A DNA stretch of 59,469 bases, taken from the NCBI RefSeq assembly GCF_000376785.1, contig NZ_AQXX01000104.1, positions 1 through 59,469 of the forward strand, read 5' to 3'. The position numbers and the translations under genes were made by a program. The notes beneath the pieces are model-generated. The model searched no databases. It had not been told where the DNA came from and saw nothing but the letters and a program-made list of their open reading frames with translations. Positions within the stretch are counted from its first letter, which is position 1. Every line of letters starts with the position of its first letter. Source of the stretch: Hahella ganghwensis DSM 17046 (GTDB lineage Bacteria; Pseudomonadota; Gammaproteobacteria; Pseudomonadales; Oleiphilaceae). Positions 17,619-26,620 of the stretch are shown in pieces.

Positions 17619-18905
17619 TTATCCCTGTGGTTCGTTGATGGATGATGTTGTGGGCTTTGCTGCTTCCTGCCGGGACCTGATTTTCAGGCCGGTGACCGCT
17701 TTGGGCAATTGTGTGATGACGACTGCTTGTCCGTTTTTCAGTTCTGGCCCGGTGAAGATAACCCGTTCCTTGCCGCTTTCATCACGGTAGCGGCCCAGGC
17801 GCTGAATAGTGGTTGCCTGCAGGCGCGATTCTGCATTTACGACAAATATTCGGTTGTCGCCATAAATGGCGCTTAATGGAACGGTAAAGGCATCTTCCTG
17901 ATAGGGCAGCTTAACGTGCAGATCAATCGGCTTGCCAAGAGGAAGCTGCGTATTACTCACCGGACTAAGGTAGATGTCGATCCCCCCGGTTGCAGGATTC
18001 GCTGCTGCAGCGATACGGCTCAATTTCAACTCCACCTGTTCGCCATAGATTATGGCATAGGCAGACACCTGACTATTCTGATTTACCATGTTACGAATTT
18101 GTGGAACCCATTTGTCAGGAATCTGCGCTCTGACTTCAAGACTGTCTGATGCCACCAGTTCTATCAGAGGGTCACCGGGGCGAACCCTTTCTCCTGTCGC
18201 GACCCGCATCGTCACAACCCTGCCGTCAAAAGGGGCTTTCAAGGCAGTCTGTGCCATATCCAGCTGTGCCAGCGTCAGTTGCGCCTCAGCACGTTTGAGG
18301 CGGGCTTCCAGTTGTGCCAGTGAATTGATGAAGTTATTAACGCTGAGTCGGCGGTTGGTCACTGCCAGCTCCTGCTGGTGCAGGGCGCTTAAGGCCGTGT
18401 CTGAACGTTCTTCAGAAGTCACCTGGTTTTTCATCAGACGCTGTTGTCGTTCGTAGGCTTTACGGGTGAGGGAAAGCAATGTCTCTTCGGTCTCAAGTGT
18501 TTCCAGGTTCGCCTGATGACGGGCTCTGGCCTCGGCAATGGCGGCTTTGAGTTCCTGGACGTCTGCCTGACGTTGAATCAGGCTTGCACCGACTTCAACA
18601 TCATCCAGGCGTACAAGAATATCGCCTTGCCGGAAATCCCGGCCGGCCAGAAATGGGGTCGCTGTGACCGTCGTATTGCTGCGGCTGGTGATCAGCGCCT
18701 GTTGGGTGGACTCCACTTCGCCGATCAGGTCCAGCTCTGGTGAGCGGTCGACCCGCGATAAGCGCTCTGTATCGACGGTCCAGACCGTTTCCTGTTTGGG
18801 TTTGACCGGAGGAGTCGGTCTGGAGGATACAAGGTAGGTGATCAGCAAAATCGTCAGGCCGACGATTCCGATGACAAGAAAGTGCTTGGCATTATTTTTT
18901 ATCAT
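17619..18905 (-). CDS. RND efflux periplasmic adaptor (membrane fusion protein)
   Basis: With the start at 18905 (MIKNNAKHFLV, AGGA upstream) this is a 428-residue protein. It has an N-terminal membrane anchor (FLVIGIVGLTILLITYLV), a lipoyl/barrel-sandwich half-motif (GEVESTQQALITSRS), a long alpha-hairpin with coiled coil (about residues 100-210), the returning lipoyl half (ALKAPFDGRVVTMRVATGE) and beta-barrel domains. It bridges the RND permease to an outer-membrane channel. The frame is open to 19076, but that extension overlaps rsmE and does not look natural. It begins 35 bases after the rsmE stop, so rsmE, adaptor and permease are probably one transcript. Confidence 0.92.
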   Translation of the reverse strand: MIKNNAKHFLVIGIVGLTILLITYLVSSRPTPPVKPKQETVWTVDTERLSRVDRSPELDLIGEVESTQQALITSRSNTTVTATPFLAGRDFRQGDILVRLDDVEVGASLIQRQADVQELKAAIAEARARHQANLETLETEETLLSLTRKAYERQQRLMKNQVTSEERSDTALSALHQQELAVTNRRLSVNNFINSLAQLEARLKRAEAQLTLAQLDMAQTALKAPFDGRVVTMRVATGERVRPGDPLIELVASDSLEVRAQIPDKWVPQIRNMVNQNSQVSAYAIIYGEQVELKLSRIAAAANPATGGIDIYLSPVSNTQLPLGKPIDLHVKLPYQEDAFTVPLSAIYGDNRIFVVNAESRLQATTIQRLGRYRDESGKERVIFTGPELKNGQAVVITQLPKAVTGLKIRSRQEAAKPTTSSINEPQG

Positions 18906-18939
18906 GTAGATCCTGTTTGATGCTGGCTCACTGCCTATA

Positions 18940-19701
18940 TTATTTGAAATCCCCCCAGGTACACTGAAGATAGGAAATCCCGACAATCGGCGCGGTTTCT
19001 GTGCGCAGCACCCGCGGGCCCAAACATAACCTTCTAAACCCGTGAGTCTCAGCCAGAGCAACTTCTGCTTCAGCAAACCCGCCTTCTGGTCCTATCAGCA
19101 GGGCAATGGTTTCAGGATCCTGATTGTTATCCTGCCATAATGATGTGACATGTTCAGGTTTATTACCTTCAGGATGATCATACGGATGCAGAATCAGTTT
19201 GAGATCAGCCTGGATTGACTGAAGCCAGCTTTCCACCTGTTGTACCTCTGTGACTTCCGGCACCACGGCACGACCGGATTGTTCACAGGCGCTGATAACG
19301 ACCTGCTGCCAATGACTTCGACGCTTTTCTTTGCGGTTGTCATCCAGCCTCACTTCACAGCGTTCACTGGTTAGTGGAGCAATCATGTTGACGCCCAGCT
19401 CAACGGCTTTTTGAACCGCGTAATCCATGCGGTCTCCCCTGGAGATGACCTGTCCGAGTGTCACTTTCAGATTGGATTCAGTGTCCAGTGAGATGCGCTC
19501 TTCCAGATACAGGCTGGCATCTTTCCTTTCGAGTTGCTGAATGGTCGCTCTGACATCATATCCTTCGCCGTTGAATAGCTGTATCTGATCGCCAGTTTTG
19601 AGTCTTAATACACGTCCCACATAGTTGGCGATATCAGGACCGGCACTGATCGTCGTACCAGCCTCAAGTGGCTGAGGGCAGTAAATTCGGATTGTCCGCA
19701 C
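18940..19701 (-). CDS. rsmE: 16S rRNA m3U1498 methyltransferase RsmE
   Basis: This 253-residue SPOUT-class methyltransferase methylates N3 of U1498 in 16S rRNA. An N-terminal PUA-like domain (LRLKTGDQIQLFNGEG) is followed by the knotted SAM-binding core: KAVELGVNMIAPLTSERCEV, LIGPEGGFAEAEV and LGPRVLRTETA near the C-terminus. The start is GTG at 19701, with AAGGAT about 11 bases upstream. It is the first gene before an RND efflux pair on the same strand, and that linkage may be incidental. Confidence 0.95.
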   Translation of the reverse strand: MRTIRIYCPQPLEAGTTISAGPDIANYVGRVLRLKTGDQIQLFNGEGYDVRATIQQLERKDASLYLEERISLDTESNLKVTLGQVISRGDRMDYAVQKAVELGVNMIAPLTSERCEVRLDDNRKEKRRSHWQQVVISACEQSGRAVVPEVTEVQQVESWLQSIQADLKLILHPYDHPEGNKPEHVTSLWQDNNQDPETIALLIGPEGGFAEAEVALAETHGFRRLCLGPRVLRTETAPIVGISYLQCTWGDFK

Positions 19702-19862
19702 GAAGTATCCTTAAGTGGATCAAGTGGATTTGGCTGCCACATTGTAATATGTCCAAACGGAAAAGTGATAAGTGTCAGTGGATTATTTCTCAAATTCCAT
19801 GGTCCAGGCGGAGATTGGAAAGAGACAGAAAAGAAGGCGAGTGAAGAGGTCAACAGATAGCA

Positions 19863-22616
19863 TCAAGCCGTCTGCTTATCCAGATAAGACAAGATATCCT
19901 CGCCAGACAACTCCTCACCGACATAGTACCCCTGAACATAGTCGCAGCCGGCTTCACGAAGCCACTCCAACTGGTCTTTACTTTCGACACCTTCGGCGGA
20001 TACCCGGATATCCATGTTTTTGGCCAGGGAGATGATGGCGCGGCAAAATGCCGCATCCGTTTTGGTGCTTAAGATATTTTTGATCAGTGCCTTATCAACT
20101 TTCAGCATGGAAATTGGGTACTGGCGAAGCACTCTCAGAGAGCTTGTGTTCTGTCCGAAATCGTCCAGGCATATTCGTGGCCCTAAAGCCAATAAACTAT
20201 TCAGGCCAAACCGCTCATCCCAGATCTGAGAGGTCAAGGTGGTTTCGGTCATATCCAGCAGAACGAACTCCGCGAAGCGGTCATTCAGGTCGAGAATTTG
20301 CTTCCAGTGTTTCAGGTGATGTTCGTGCATAAGCTGGCGTCTGGAAATATTGATGGAGATAAAGGGAATATTTTCATCATCTGATAACTGGGCCAATATG
20401 CTTTGATAGAGTTGATGAGTCTGCTTCAGTACCCAGTCGCCGATCGCCACGATATGCCCTGTGTCTTCCGCGACTAATATGAAGTCCTCTGGTTTGAGGA
20501 CGCCCAGTCGAGGGTGATTCCAGCGAATGAGGGCTTCAACTCCCACCAGTTGACCGCTCGCGGCTTCAATAATCGGCTGGTATTCCAGCATTAGCTGTTG
20601 ATTTTGTACTGCTTTTTGAATATCGATTTCAAGCAAGCCCCGGTGTTTGGCTTCACGGTTCATCTGATCTTCGAAGAACCGGAACTGATTCCGACCGTTA
20701 TCTTTGGCCTTATACATGGCGATGTCTGAGTGTTTCAGCAAACTGCTGGGGTCTACGCCATCTCTTGGAAAGAGGGTGATACCAATGCTTGCCCCCAGAA
20801 CGACCTCATAACTGTCGATTGTGAAGGGTTCGTGAAGTTGATTGATCAGTGTTCGTGCCACATGACTGGCATCCATTTCATTTCGCAGATGAGGTAGCAC
20901 GACTGTAAATTCATCCCCGCCCAGCCGGGACAACAGGTCGCTTTCTCTTAATCTGTCCCGCAAGCGATGAGCGACATGCTGGAGGACTTTGTCCCCAGCC
21001 TCATGACCGAGGTTATCGTTGACCTGTTTGAAATGGTCCAGGTCAATAAACAAGAGCGCAAAGTATTGGTCTTCACGACGGTGCGAGGCAATCAGTTGAC
21101 GCAAATGCTCAAACAGATGATTGCGGTTGGGTAACTGTGTCAGCGGATCAAAGTAAGCCTGGAAGCGCACATGCTGCTCGGTTTTTACGCGCTCGGAAAT
21201 GTCATGAATGACCAGATAGAAGTAAATGTCCTCATCGGCCTGCATGGTTGATTTGTAGATCTCAATATCCCGTTCTTCGCCATCAGCCACTCGGCATTTG
21301 GTAATACTCAGGCCTTTTTCGCTCAGGCTGTTGGAGAGTTCCTGCGCGCTGGCGTTGCCAATAATCAGATTTGTCAGTGGAATGTCTTCAAGCATTTGTC
21401 GGGTAAAGCCGAATAGGTCGCAGGCAGCCTGATTGGCTCTGAGTATACGGATGCCGTCTTCGTCCACGATTAGCTGAGGCGCGGTGGATTGTTCAAAAAT
21501 GGCATAGTGATGGTGCTGACTCACCTGCAGTGCCTGCCGAGAGCTCCAGTGTCGATAGACTAACAGACCCATCATCAACATTAGGAGGCCGGTGAGAATA
21601 TCTTGCCACATGGATTTCAGTACCGACCACGATAGCTCTGATTTCGGCAGCACCAGGACCATATGCCAGGGTGGACCTTCCAGGCTTTCACGAACGACAT
21701 ACACATTCTTGATTGAAGTGAAATCATTGTCTGGAATATCAAATGGGTGATTGACGAAGTTGGCGACGCTTTCAGGCAAAAGATCGATAAAGCTCAGGTT
21801 TTGTGAGGCGCTGCCAGTTTTGTATATGGAATTGTTGAGTATCAGATTACCGTTATCGACCAGCAGTAAAGCGCCAGTCCCTCCGATATTTCCCGGCATC
21901 TGCTGGATGAGATGTGTGACATTGACCTCCATTGCCAACAGACCTTGCAAGGATTGCTGGTTGTAGACTGGTTTCACCATGGTGGCAAGCAGTCGGCTTT
22001 TCTCCACGTCAATGCTGGTTTGGGTCCAAAATAATATATGTCGCGGGTTTTGATAGGGACGAGCCAAGTCGTAGAAGGCATGAACCAGAGAGTCACCCTT
22101 GGTTGAGGGCAGTTTCGAGGCGCTTGCTGGTAACGTGTAAATGAATTCTTCCCTGGAGAAGTAATAGGCTCGCGACAGGCTGGTCAGTGACTTGATAGAG
22201 CTGTTCAGAGCGTCAGTCAGAGCCAGAGCGGTGTTTATTTCGCGATAGAAACCTTTGCTGCGTCCTTCAAAGTCGCCAGAAATGACTAATTTGGCCTGAG
22301 GGTGTACAGAATTGGGAATGTCTGCACTTAAAGTGTTATCGGTCTGGTTCTGAATTAACATTCCCGGTAGCTGGAAGCTGGAAATGCCTTTGGTATCGTT
22401 CAGCGTTTCTGCGAAGAGGCCAGTGATCAGATTATGGTGCTTCTCATAGACAGAAACTTTATGTGACAGGTCTTCCCCAAGATGCTTCAGCATCGCTCTT
22501 ACTTCTGCCTGATGCTGTGCCTTTCGGTGAAAGTAATCACCAATCAGTCCCCCCGCGACAACCAGTGGAAGCAGGATGTAAACGAGTGTGCGGAGTACGG
22601 CTTGAAGAGATCCCAT
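19863..22616 (-). CDS. Membrane GGDEF-EAL protein with periplasmic Cache-like sensor and PAS domain
   Basis: A 917-residue c-di-GMP turnover protein. Order: N-terminal membrane helix (residues about 8-27), a large periplasmic sensor of dCache type to about residue 335, a second membrane helix (DILTGLLMLMMGLLVY), PAS (about 365-480), GGDEF (RLGGDEFTVVLP, with an upstream RESD I-site) and EAL. EAL retains EALIRW, NISRRQL, TET, LDDFG, LKVDK and AEGVE. The loop after DDFG reads QNTSS instead of TGYSS, which may alter phosphodiesterase activity. The signal sensed is unknown. It is monocistronic. Confidence 0.92.
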   Translation of the reverse strand: MGSLQAVLRTLVYILLPLVVAGGLIGDYFHRKAQHQAEVRAMLKHLGEDLSHKVSVYEKHHNLITGLFAETLNDTKGISSFQLPGMLIQNQTDNTLSADIPNSVHPQAKLVISGDFEGRSKGFYREINTALALTDALNSSIKSLTSLSRAYYFSREEFIYTLPASASKLPSTKGDSLVHAFYDLARPYQNPRHILFWTQTSIDVEKSRLLATMVKPVYNQQSLQGLLAMEVNVTHLIQQMPGNIGGTGALLLVDNGNLILNNSIYKTGSASQNLSFIDLLPESVANFVNHPFDIPDNDFTSIKNVYVVRESLEGPPWHMVLVLPKSELSWSVLKSMWQDILTGLLMLMMGLLVYRHWSSRQALQVSQHHHYAIFEQSTAPQLIVDEDGIRILRANQAACDLFGFTRQMLEDIPLTNLIIGNASAQELSNSLSEKGLSITKCRVADGEERDIEIYKSTMQADEDIYFYLVIHDISERVKTEQHVRFQAYFDPLTQLPNRNHLFEHLRQLIASHRREDQYFALLFIDLDHFKQVNDNLGHEAGDKVLQHVAHRLRDRLRESDLLSRLGGDEFTVVLPHLRNEMDASHVARTLINQLHEPFTIDSYEVVLGASIGITLFPRDGVDPSSLLKHSDIAMYKAKDNGRNQFRFFEDQMNREAKHRGLLEIDIQKAVQNQQLMLEYQPIIEAASGQLVGVEALIRWNHPRLGVLKPEDFILVAEDTGHIVAIGDWVLKQTHQLYQSILAQLSDDENIPFISINISRRQLMHEHHLKHWKQILDLNDRFAEFVLLDMTETTLTSQIWDERFGLNSLLALGPRICLDDFGQNTSSLRVLRQYPISMLKVDKALIKNILSTKTDAAFCRAIISLAKNMDIRVSAEGVESKDQLEWLREAGCDYVQGYYVGEELSGEDILSYLDKQTA

Positions 22617-22670
22617 TGAAATCCGTGGCTGATTTACTGGTTCATGGTAACGGTAAAACGCTTAGCGGGC

Positions 22671-22790
22671 CCTTGAAAAACTACCTGCGTTGCGGCTGCG
22701 GTATTAAAAACTGTCTCAAAATGCTCATTTACTTTTGTAAACTCTGCTATTTCGGGCGTTTTTGCTTTGCATCAGCGGCCTCGCCAACGT
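22671..22790. repeat. Diverged dispersed intergenic repeat, copy A
   Basis: ttgaaaaactacctgcgttg, a following gtctcaaaatgctcatttac, and a small palindrome around tttacttttgtaaac give this 120-base stretch the look of a repeat seen between genes in many marine gammaproteobacteria. A second, more diverged copy lies at 30131-30240. The alignable core is roughly 22671-22750. The whole 22617-22992 gap contains no gene. An in-frame translation (LKNYLRCGCGIK...) is a by-product of the repeat. Confidence 0.5.
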
Positions 22791-22957
22791 TTATCAACAG
22801 CCTGTCAGGGAACGACCCGGTTAACTGTTTACCGGGCCACGAATATTTACTCGTAGCGTACAGTAAAAAAGTATACGTTAAGAATGGTCAGGTTAGCCAA
22901 AAATGAAGGGGGAAATGATGAAAAAGAGAGTATTGGAGAGGTAAATAGCGGCATAAA

Positions 22958-22984
22958 GAGTCCGGTCGATACCTGACCGGACTC
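22958..22984 (-). terminator. Strong hairpin ending the SAM-cycle operon
   Basis: GAGTCCGGTC (22958-22967) and GACCGGACTC (22975-22984) make a perfect 10-bp GC-rich stem with a 7-base loop, starting 8 bases past the metF stop. Only TTT follows on the minus strand, so termination may be partial or Rho-assisted. Confidence 0.7.
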
Positions 22985-22992
22985 CTGACAGA

Positions 22993-23862
22993 TCAGAATG
23001 AGATTTTGTCGCCCAATCCCAGGTTGTCCCATACTCTGAGGCTGGGGCCAGCCTGATTGAGGGTGTAGAAGTGTAATCCTGGAGCGCCCGCCTTCAGTAG
23101 TTCCTCACATAGACGAGTCACAACTTCATCTCCGAATTTGACGATGCTCGCCATGTCATCCCCATAGGCTTCCAGCTGTTTGCGGATCCAGCGTGGAATC
23201 TCCGCTCCGCACATATCACTGAATCTTGCCAGCCTGCTGTAATTGGTGATGGGCATGATCCCCGGTACGATAGGGATGTTCAGACCGGCTTTTTCACAAC
23301 GCTCTATAAAGTAGAAGTATGCCTCAGGGCTATAGAAATACTGAGTGATGGCACTGGTTGCTCCAGCTTCTACCTTGCGTTGGAAATTACGCAGGTCATC
23401 TTCCGCATTCTTGGCCTGAGGGTGAAACTCTGGATAGGCTGCGACTTCAATGGAAAAGTGATCACCTGTATGCTCGCGGATAAATTCCACCAGCTCGTTA
23501 GCGTATCTCAATTCCACAGAACCGCCGGTACCCATTCCTGATGGGAGGTCCCCCCGCAATGCCACGATCCGTTGTATGCCGTTTTCTTTGTACAGGTCCA
23601 GAAGTTCAGCCACAGACTCTTTTGTTGCACCTACACAGGATAGGTGAGGGGCGGTTGATATCCCCTGCTTGTGCAATGTTAGAACAGTATCGATGGTGCG
23701 TTCCCGGGTTGAACCGCCGGCGCCATAGGTGACTGAAAAGAAATCAGGGTTACGGTCCGCCAGTTGGTCACGCACTGCCTGCAGCTTATCCATGCCTTCC
23801 TGTGTCTTGGGAGGGAAAAACTCAAAACTGAAGCGACGTTTAAATTGCTTTTGGGTTTCCAT
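22993..23862 (-). CDS. metF: 5,10-methylenetetrahydrofolate reductase
   Basis: This 289-residue flavoprotein reduces 5,10-methylene-THF to 5-methyl-THF, the methyl donor for methionine synthesis. Motifs are FEFFPPKTQEGMD at the N-terminus, SVTYGAGGSTRERT (about residues 42-55), VALRGDLP and VPGIMPITNY. Length and motifs match the bacterial MetF family. It is the last gene of a regulator-metK-ahcY-metF cluster, 66 bases after ahcY. It regenerates the methyl group that MetK and AhcY cycle. Confidence 0.96.
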   Translation of the reverse strand: METQKQFKRRFSFEFFPPKTQEGMDKLQAVRDQLADRNPDFFSVTYGAGGSTRERTIDTVLTLHKQGISTAPHLSCVGATKESVAELLDLYKENGIQRIVALRGDLPSGMGTGGSVELRYANELVEFIREHTGDHFSIEVAAYPEFHPQAKNAEDDLRNFQRKVEAGATSAITQYFYSPEAYFYFIERCEKAGLNIPIVPGIMPITNYSRLARFSDMCGAEIPRWIRKQLEAYGDDMASIVKFGDEVVTRLCEELLKAGAPGLHFYTLNQAGPSLRVWDNLGLGDKISF

Positions 23863-23928
23863 TAACTCAAGTCCCGAATTTGATGGCGTAATGGCGGGAG
23901 GGAATTCCCGCCATTCGCTTCATCTTAT

Positions 23929-25320
23929 TTAATATTTGTAATCGTTAGGTTTATAGGGGCCTTCTACTTCGACACCTATGTAATCTGCCTGATTCTGGGT
24001 CAGGCGGGTGATCACGCCGCCGAATCCTTCAACCATGTAACGGGCAACTTCCTCGTCCAGCTGCTTGGGCAACACTTTCACGTAAAGGTTGGCGGTTTTT
24101 TCCGCGGCAGGCAGATCAGCAAACTTGCCGGCGAAGAGATGCATCTGAGCCAGGACCTGGTTGGCGAACGATCCATCCATGATGCGCGATGGGTGACCAG
24201 TGGCGTTACCCAGGTTCACCAGACGGCCCTCAGAGAGCAGGATCAGGTGATCGTTGGTGTCACGGTTACGGTAGATTTTGTGAACCTGAGGCTTCACTTC
24301 TTCCCATTCCCAGTTGTCGCGCATAAATTTGGTGTCGATCTCATTGTCGAAGTGACCAATGTTACACACCACTGCGCCGCTCTTCAGTGCAGAGAGCATG
24401 TATTGATCGCAGACATTGACGTTACCCGTGGTGGTCACCAGCAGGTCAGTGTTTGCCAGAAGATCTTTGTTAATGGAGGCTGCAGTGCCGTCGTTCTGAC
24501 CGTTGATGTACGGGGAAACAACTTCAAATCCGTCCATACAGGCCTGCATGGCACAGATTGGGTCAATTTCAGTGACTTTAACAATCATGCCTTCCTGACG
24601 CAGAGAAGCTGAGGAGCCTTTGCCCACGTCGCCATAGCCGACGACCAGCGCTTTCTTGCCTGACATCAAATGGTCAGTGCCGCGCTTGATGGCGTCGTTC
24701 AGTGAGTGACGGCAACCGTATTTGTTGTCGTTCTTGCTCTTGGTGACGGCATCGTTGACGTTGATGGCCGGGACCTTCAGGGTGCCTTTTTTCATCATGT
24801 CGAGCAGACGATGAACGCCGGTGGTGGTTTCCTCGGAAATTCCGTGGATTTTATCCAGCATGGCAGGGTATTCGTTGTGCAGAATTTCGGTCAGGTCGCC
24901 GCCGTCATCCAGCACCATGTTGGCTTCCCAGGGGGTACCATCTTTTTCAATGGTCTGCTTAATACACCAGACATACTCGTCTTCGGTTTCACCTTTCCAG
25001 GCGAACACTGGGATGCCTGCCGCTGCAATTGCCGCCGCCGCATGATCCTGGGTGGAGAATATGTTGCAGGATGACCAGCGTACTTCAGCGCCCAGAGAAA
25101 CCAGAGTTTCGATCAGGACCGCTGTTTGGATGGTCATGTGAATACAGCCTAAGATCTTGGCTCCGGCCAGAGGCTGCTCTGCATGATACTTTTCACGAAG
25201 CGCCATCAGGGCGGGCATTTCACCCTCGGCGATTTCGATTTCTTTGCGGCCCCAGGCGGCCAGGCTGATATCAGCGACTTTGTAGTCGGTGAAATTATCT
25301 ACGCTTTGTAACTGTGACAT
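23929..25320 (-). CDS. ahcY: S-adenosylhomocysteine hydrolase (adenosylhomocysteinase)
   Basis: This 463-residue NAD-dependent enzyme splits S-adenosylhomocysteine to homocysteine and adenosine. Motifs are [34 protein letters not shown], the NAD-binding [16 protein letters not shown], and the C-terminal PNDYKY. The insertion region around residues 150-190 is of the long bacterial form. AAGGAC lies before the ATG. It sits between metK and metF in the SAM-cycle operon. No SAH riboswitch is apparent in the 60-base gap to metK, which holds only a hairpin. Confidence 0.97.
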   Translation of the reverse strand: MSQLQSVDNFTDYKVADISLAAWGRKEIEIAEGEMPALMALREKYHAEQPLAGAKILGCIHMTIQTAVLIETLVSLGAEVRWSSCNIFSTQDHAAAAIAAAGIPVFAWKGETEDEYVWCIKQTIEKDGTPWEANMVLDDGGDLTEILHNEYPAMLDKIHGISEETTTGVHRLLDMMKKGTLKVPAINVNDAVTKSKNDNKYGCRHSLNDAIKRGTDHLMSGKKALVVGYGDVGKGSSASLRQEGMIVKVTEIDPICAMQACMDGFEVVSPYINGQNDGTAASINKDLLANTDLLVTTTGNVNVCDQYMLSALKSGAVVCNIGHFDNEIDTKFMRDNWEWEEVKPQVHKIYRNRDTNDHLILLSEGRLVNLGNATGHPSRIMDGSFANQVLAQMHLFAGKFADLPAAEKTANLYVKVLPKQLDEEVARYMVEGFGGVITRLTQNQADYIGVEVEGPYKPNDYKY

Positions 25321-25340
25321 GAGTGGTGTCCTTTACTTAT

Positions 25341-25364
25341 CGACAGCCCGAATCGGGGCTGTCG
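25341..25364 (-). other. Intercistronic hairpin between metK and ahcY
   Basis: CGACAGCCC (25341-25349) and GGGCTGTCG (25356-25364) form a perfect 9-bp stem with a 6-base loop in the 60-base gap. There is no T-run. It may be a processing or stability element, or a partial terminator that sets the metK:ahcY ratio. Confidence 0.6.
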
Positions 25365-25380
25365 GATCTGGTTTCAGGGC

Positions 25381-26541
25381 TTAAAGGCCGGCTTCTGTAC
25401 GCAGAGCTTCTGCTTTGTCGGTTTGCTCCCAGGTGAAATCGTCTCCGGTACGACCGAAGTGACCGTAAGAGGCAGTCGGGCGGTAAATCGGACGACGCAG
25501 ATTCAGCATTTCGATCAGGCCACCGGGACGCAGGTCAAAATGTTTACGCACTAACTCAGAGATCAGACTGTCGTCAACCTTGCCGGTATCGAAGGTGTTG
25601 ATGGAAATTGAGGTTGGCTCGGAAACACCGATGGCGTACGACACCTGAATTTCACAACGGTCCGCCAGTCCTGCCGCCACAATGTTTTTAGCTACATAGC
25701 GACCGGCATAGGCGGCTGAGCGGTCAACTTTGGAGGGATCTTTACCGGAGAATGCACCACCGCCGTGGCGTGCCATGCCGCCGTAAGTGTCGACGATAAT
25801 CTTACGTCCGGTCAGGCCGCAGTCGCCCACTGGTCCGCCGATAATGAACTGTCCGGTCGGGTTGATGTGGAAGTCGGTGTCTTTGTGCAGCCATTCAGCC
25901 GGTAGTACGTGTTTCATGATTTCTTCCATCACGGCTTCACGGATATCGGCCTGCTTGATATCGGGAGAATGCTGGGTCGACAGAACTACGGCATCCACGG
26001 CGACGGGCTTGCCGTTTTCATAGCGCAGGGTTACCTGGCTTTTCGCATCCGGACGCAGCCATGGAAGAATACGGTTTTTACGCAGGTACGCCTGACGCTC
26101 TACCAGACGATGGGAATAAAAAATGGGGGCTGGCATCAATACGTCGGTTTCGCTGGTGGCGTAGCCGAACATCAGTCCCTGGTCTCCGGCACCAAGGTCT
26201 TTGGCATCGGCTTCATCCACACCCATGGCGATGTCGCTGGACTGTTTACCGATGGCATTGAGAACCGCACAGGATGCGCCATCAAAGCCAACATCGGAAC
26301 TGTCATAACCGATATCCAGAATCACGTTACGTACGATATCTTCCAGATCCACGTAGGTATTGGTTCTGACTTCACCGGCAATGATCGCCATTCCGGTTTT
26401 CACCATGGTCTCTACAGCAACCCGGGCATGAGGATCATCTTTAATGATGGCATCCAGAATGGCGTCGGATACCTGGTCCGCCATTTTATCCGGATGGCCT
26501 TCGGAAACAGATTCTGAAGTAAAAATTGAGTACTCGCTCAT
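25381..26541 (-). CDS. metK: Methionine adenosyltransferase (SAM synthetase)
   Basis: This 386-residue enzyme makes S-adenosylmethionine from methionine and ATP. Family motifs are [19 protein letters not shown] near the N-terminus, [12 protein letters not shown] (about residues 117-128), and the glycine-rich loop [27 protein letters not shown] precedes the ATG. It follows the ArsR-methyltransferase gene by 79 bases and precedes ahcY, so SAM synthesis, SAH removal and methyl regeneration are encoded together. Confidence 0.97.
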   Translation of the reverse strand: MSEYSIFTSESVSEGHPDKMADQVSDAILDAIIKDDPHARVAVETMVKTGMAIIAGEVRTNTYVDLEDIVRNVILDIGYDSSDVGFDGASCAVLNAIGKQSSDIAMGVDEADAKDLGAGDQGLMFGYATSETDVLMPAPIFYSHRLVERQAYLRKNRILPWLRPDAKSQVTLRYENGKPVAVDAVVLSTQHSPDIKQADIREAVMEEIMKHVLPAEWLHKDTDFHINPTGQFIIGGPVGDCGLTGRKIIVDTYGGMARHGGGAFSGKDPSKVDRSAAYAGRYVAKNIVAAGLADRCEIQVSYAIGVSEPTSISINTFDTGKVDDSLISELVRKHFDLRPGGLIEMLNLRRPIYRPTASYGHFGRTGDDFTWEQTDKAEALRTEAGL

Positions 26542-26620
26542 GGCATGCTTCCTTTTATTCAGGCTGAAAAAGTGGTGGGATGTTCACCGTTTAAAAGTAG
26601 GTTGGTATTCGGGAGAGCGG

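Noticed and set aside
18906-19076. N-terminal extension of the RND adaptor to 19076
   Set aside because: It overlaps the rsmE coding end, lacks a signal-anchor character, and a good ATG with AGGA is present at 18905.
22463-22906. 147-residue plus-strand ORF beside the GGDEF-EAL gene
   Set aside because: It begins antisense to a well-supported gene and continues through repeat copy A. No coding signature of its own.
25321-25380. SAH riboswitch before ahcY
   Set aside because: The 60-base gap is too short and holds only a simple hairpin. The operator array before the regulator gene is a better explanation for control.
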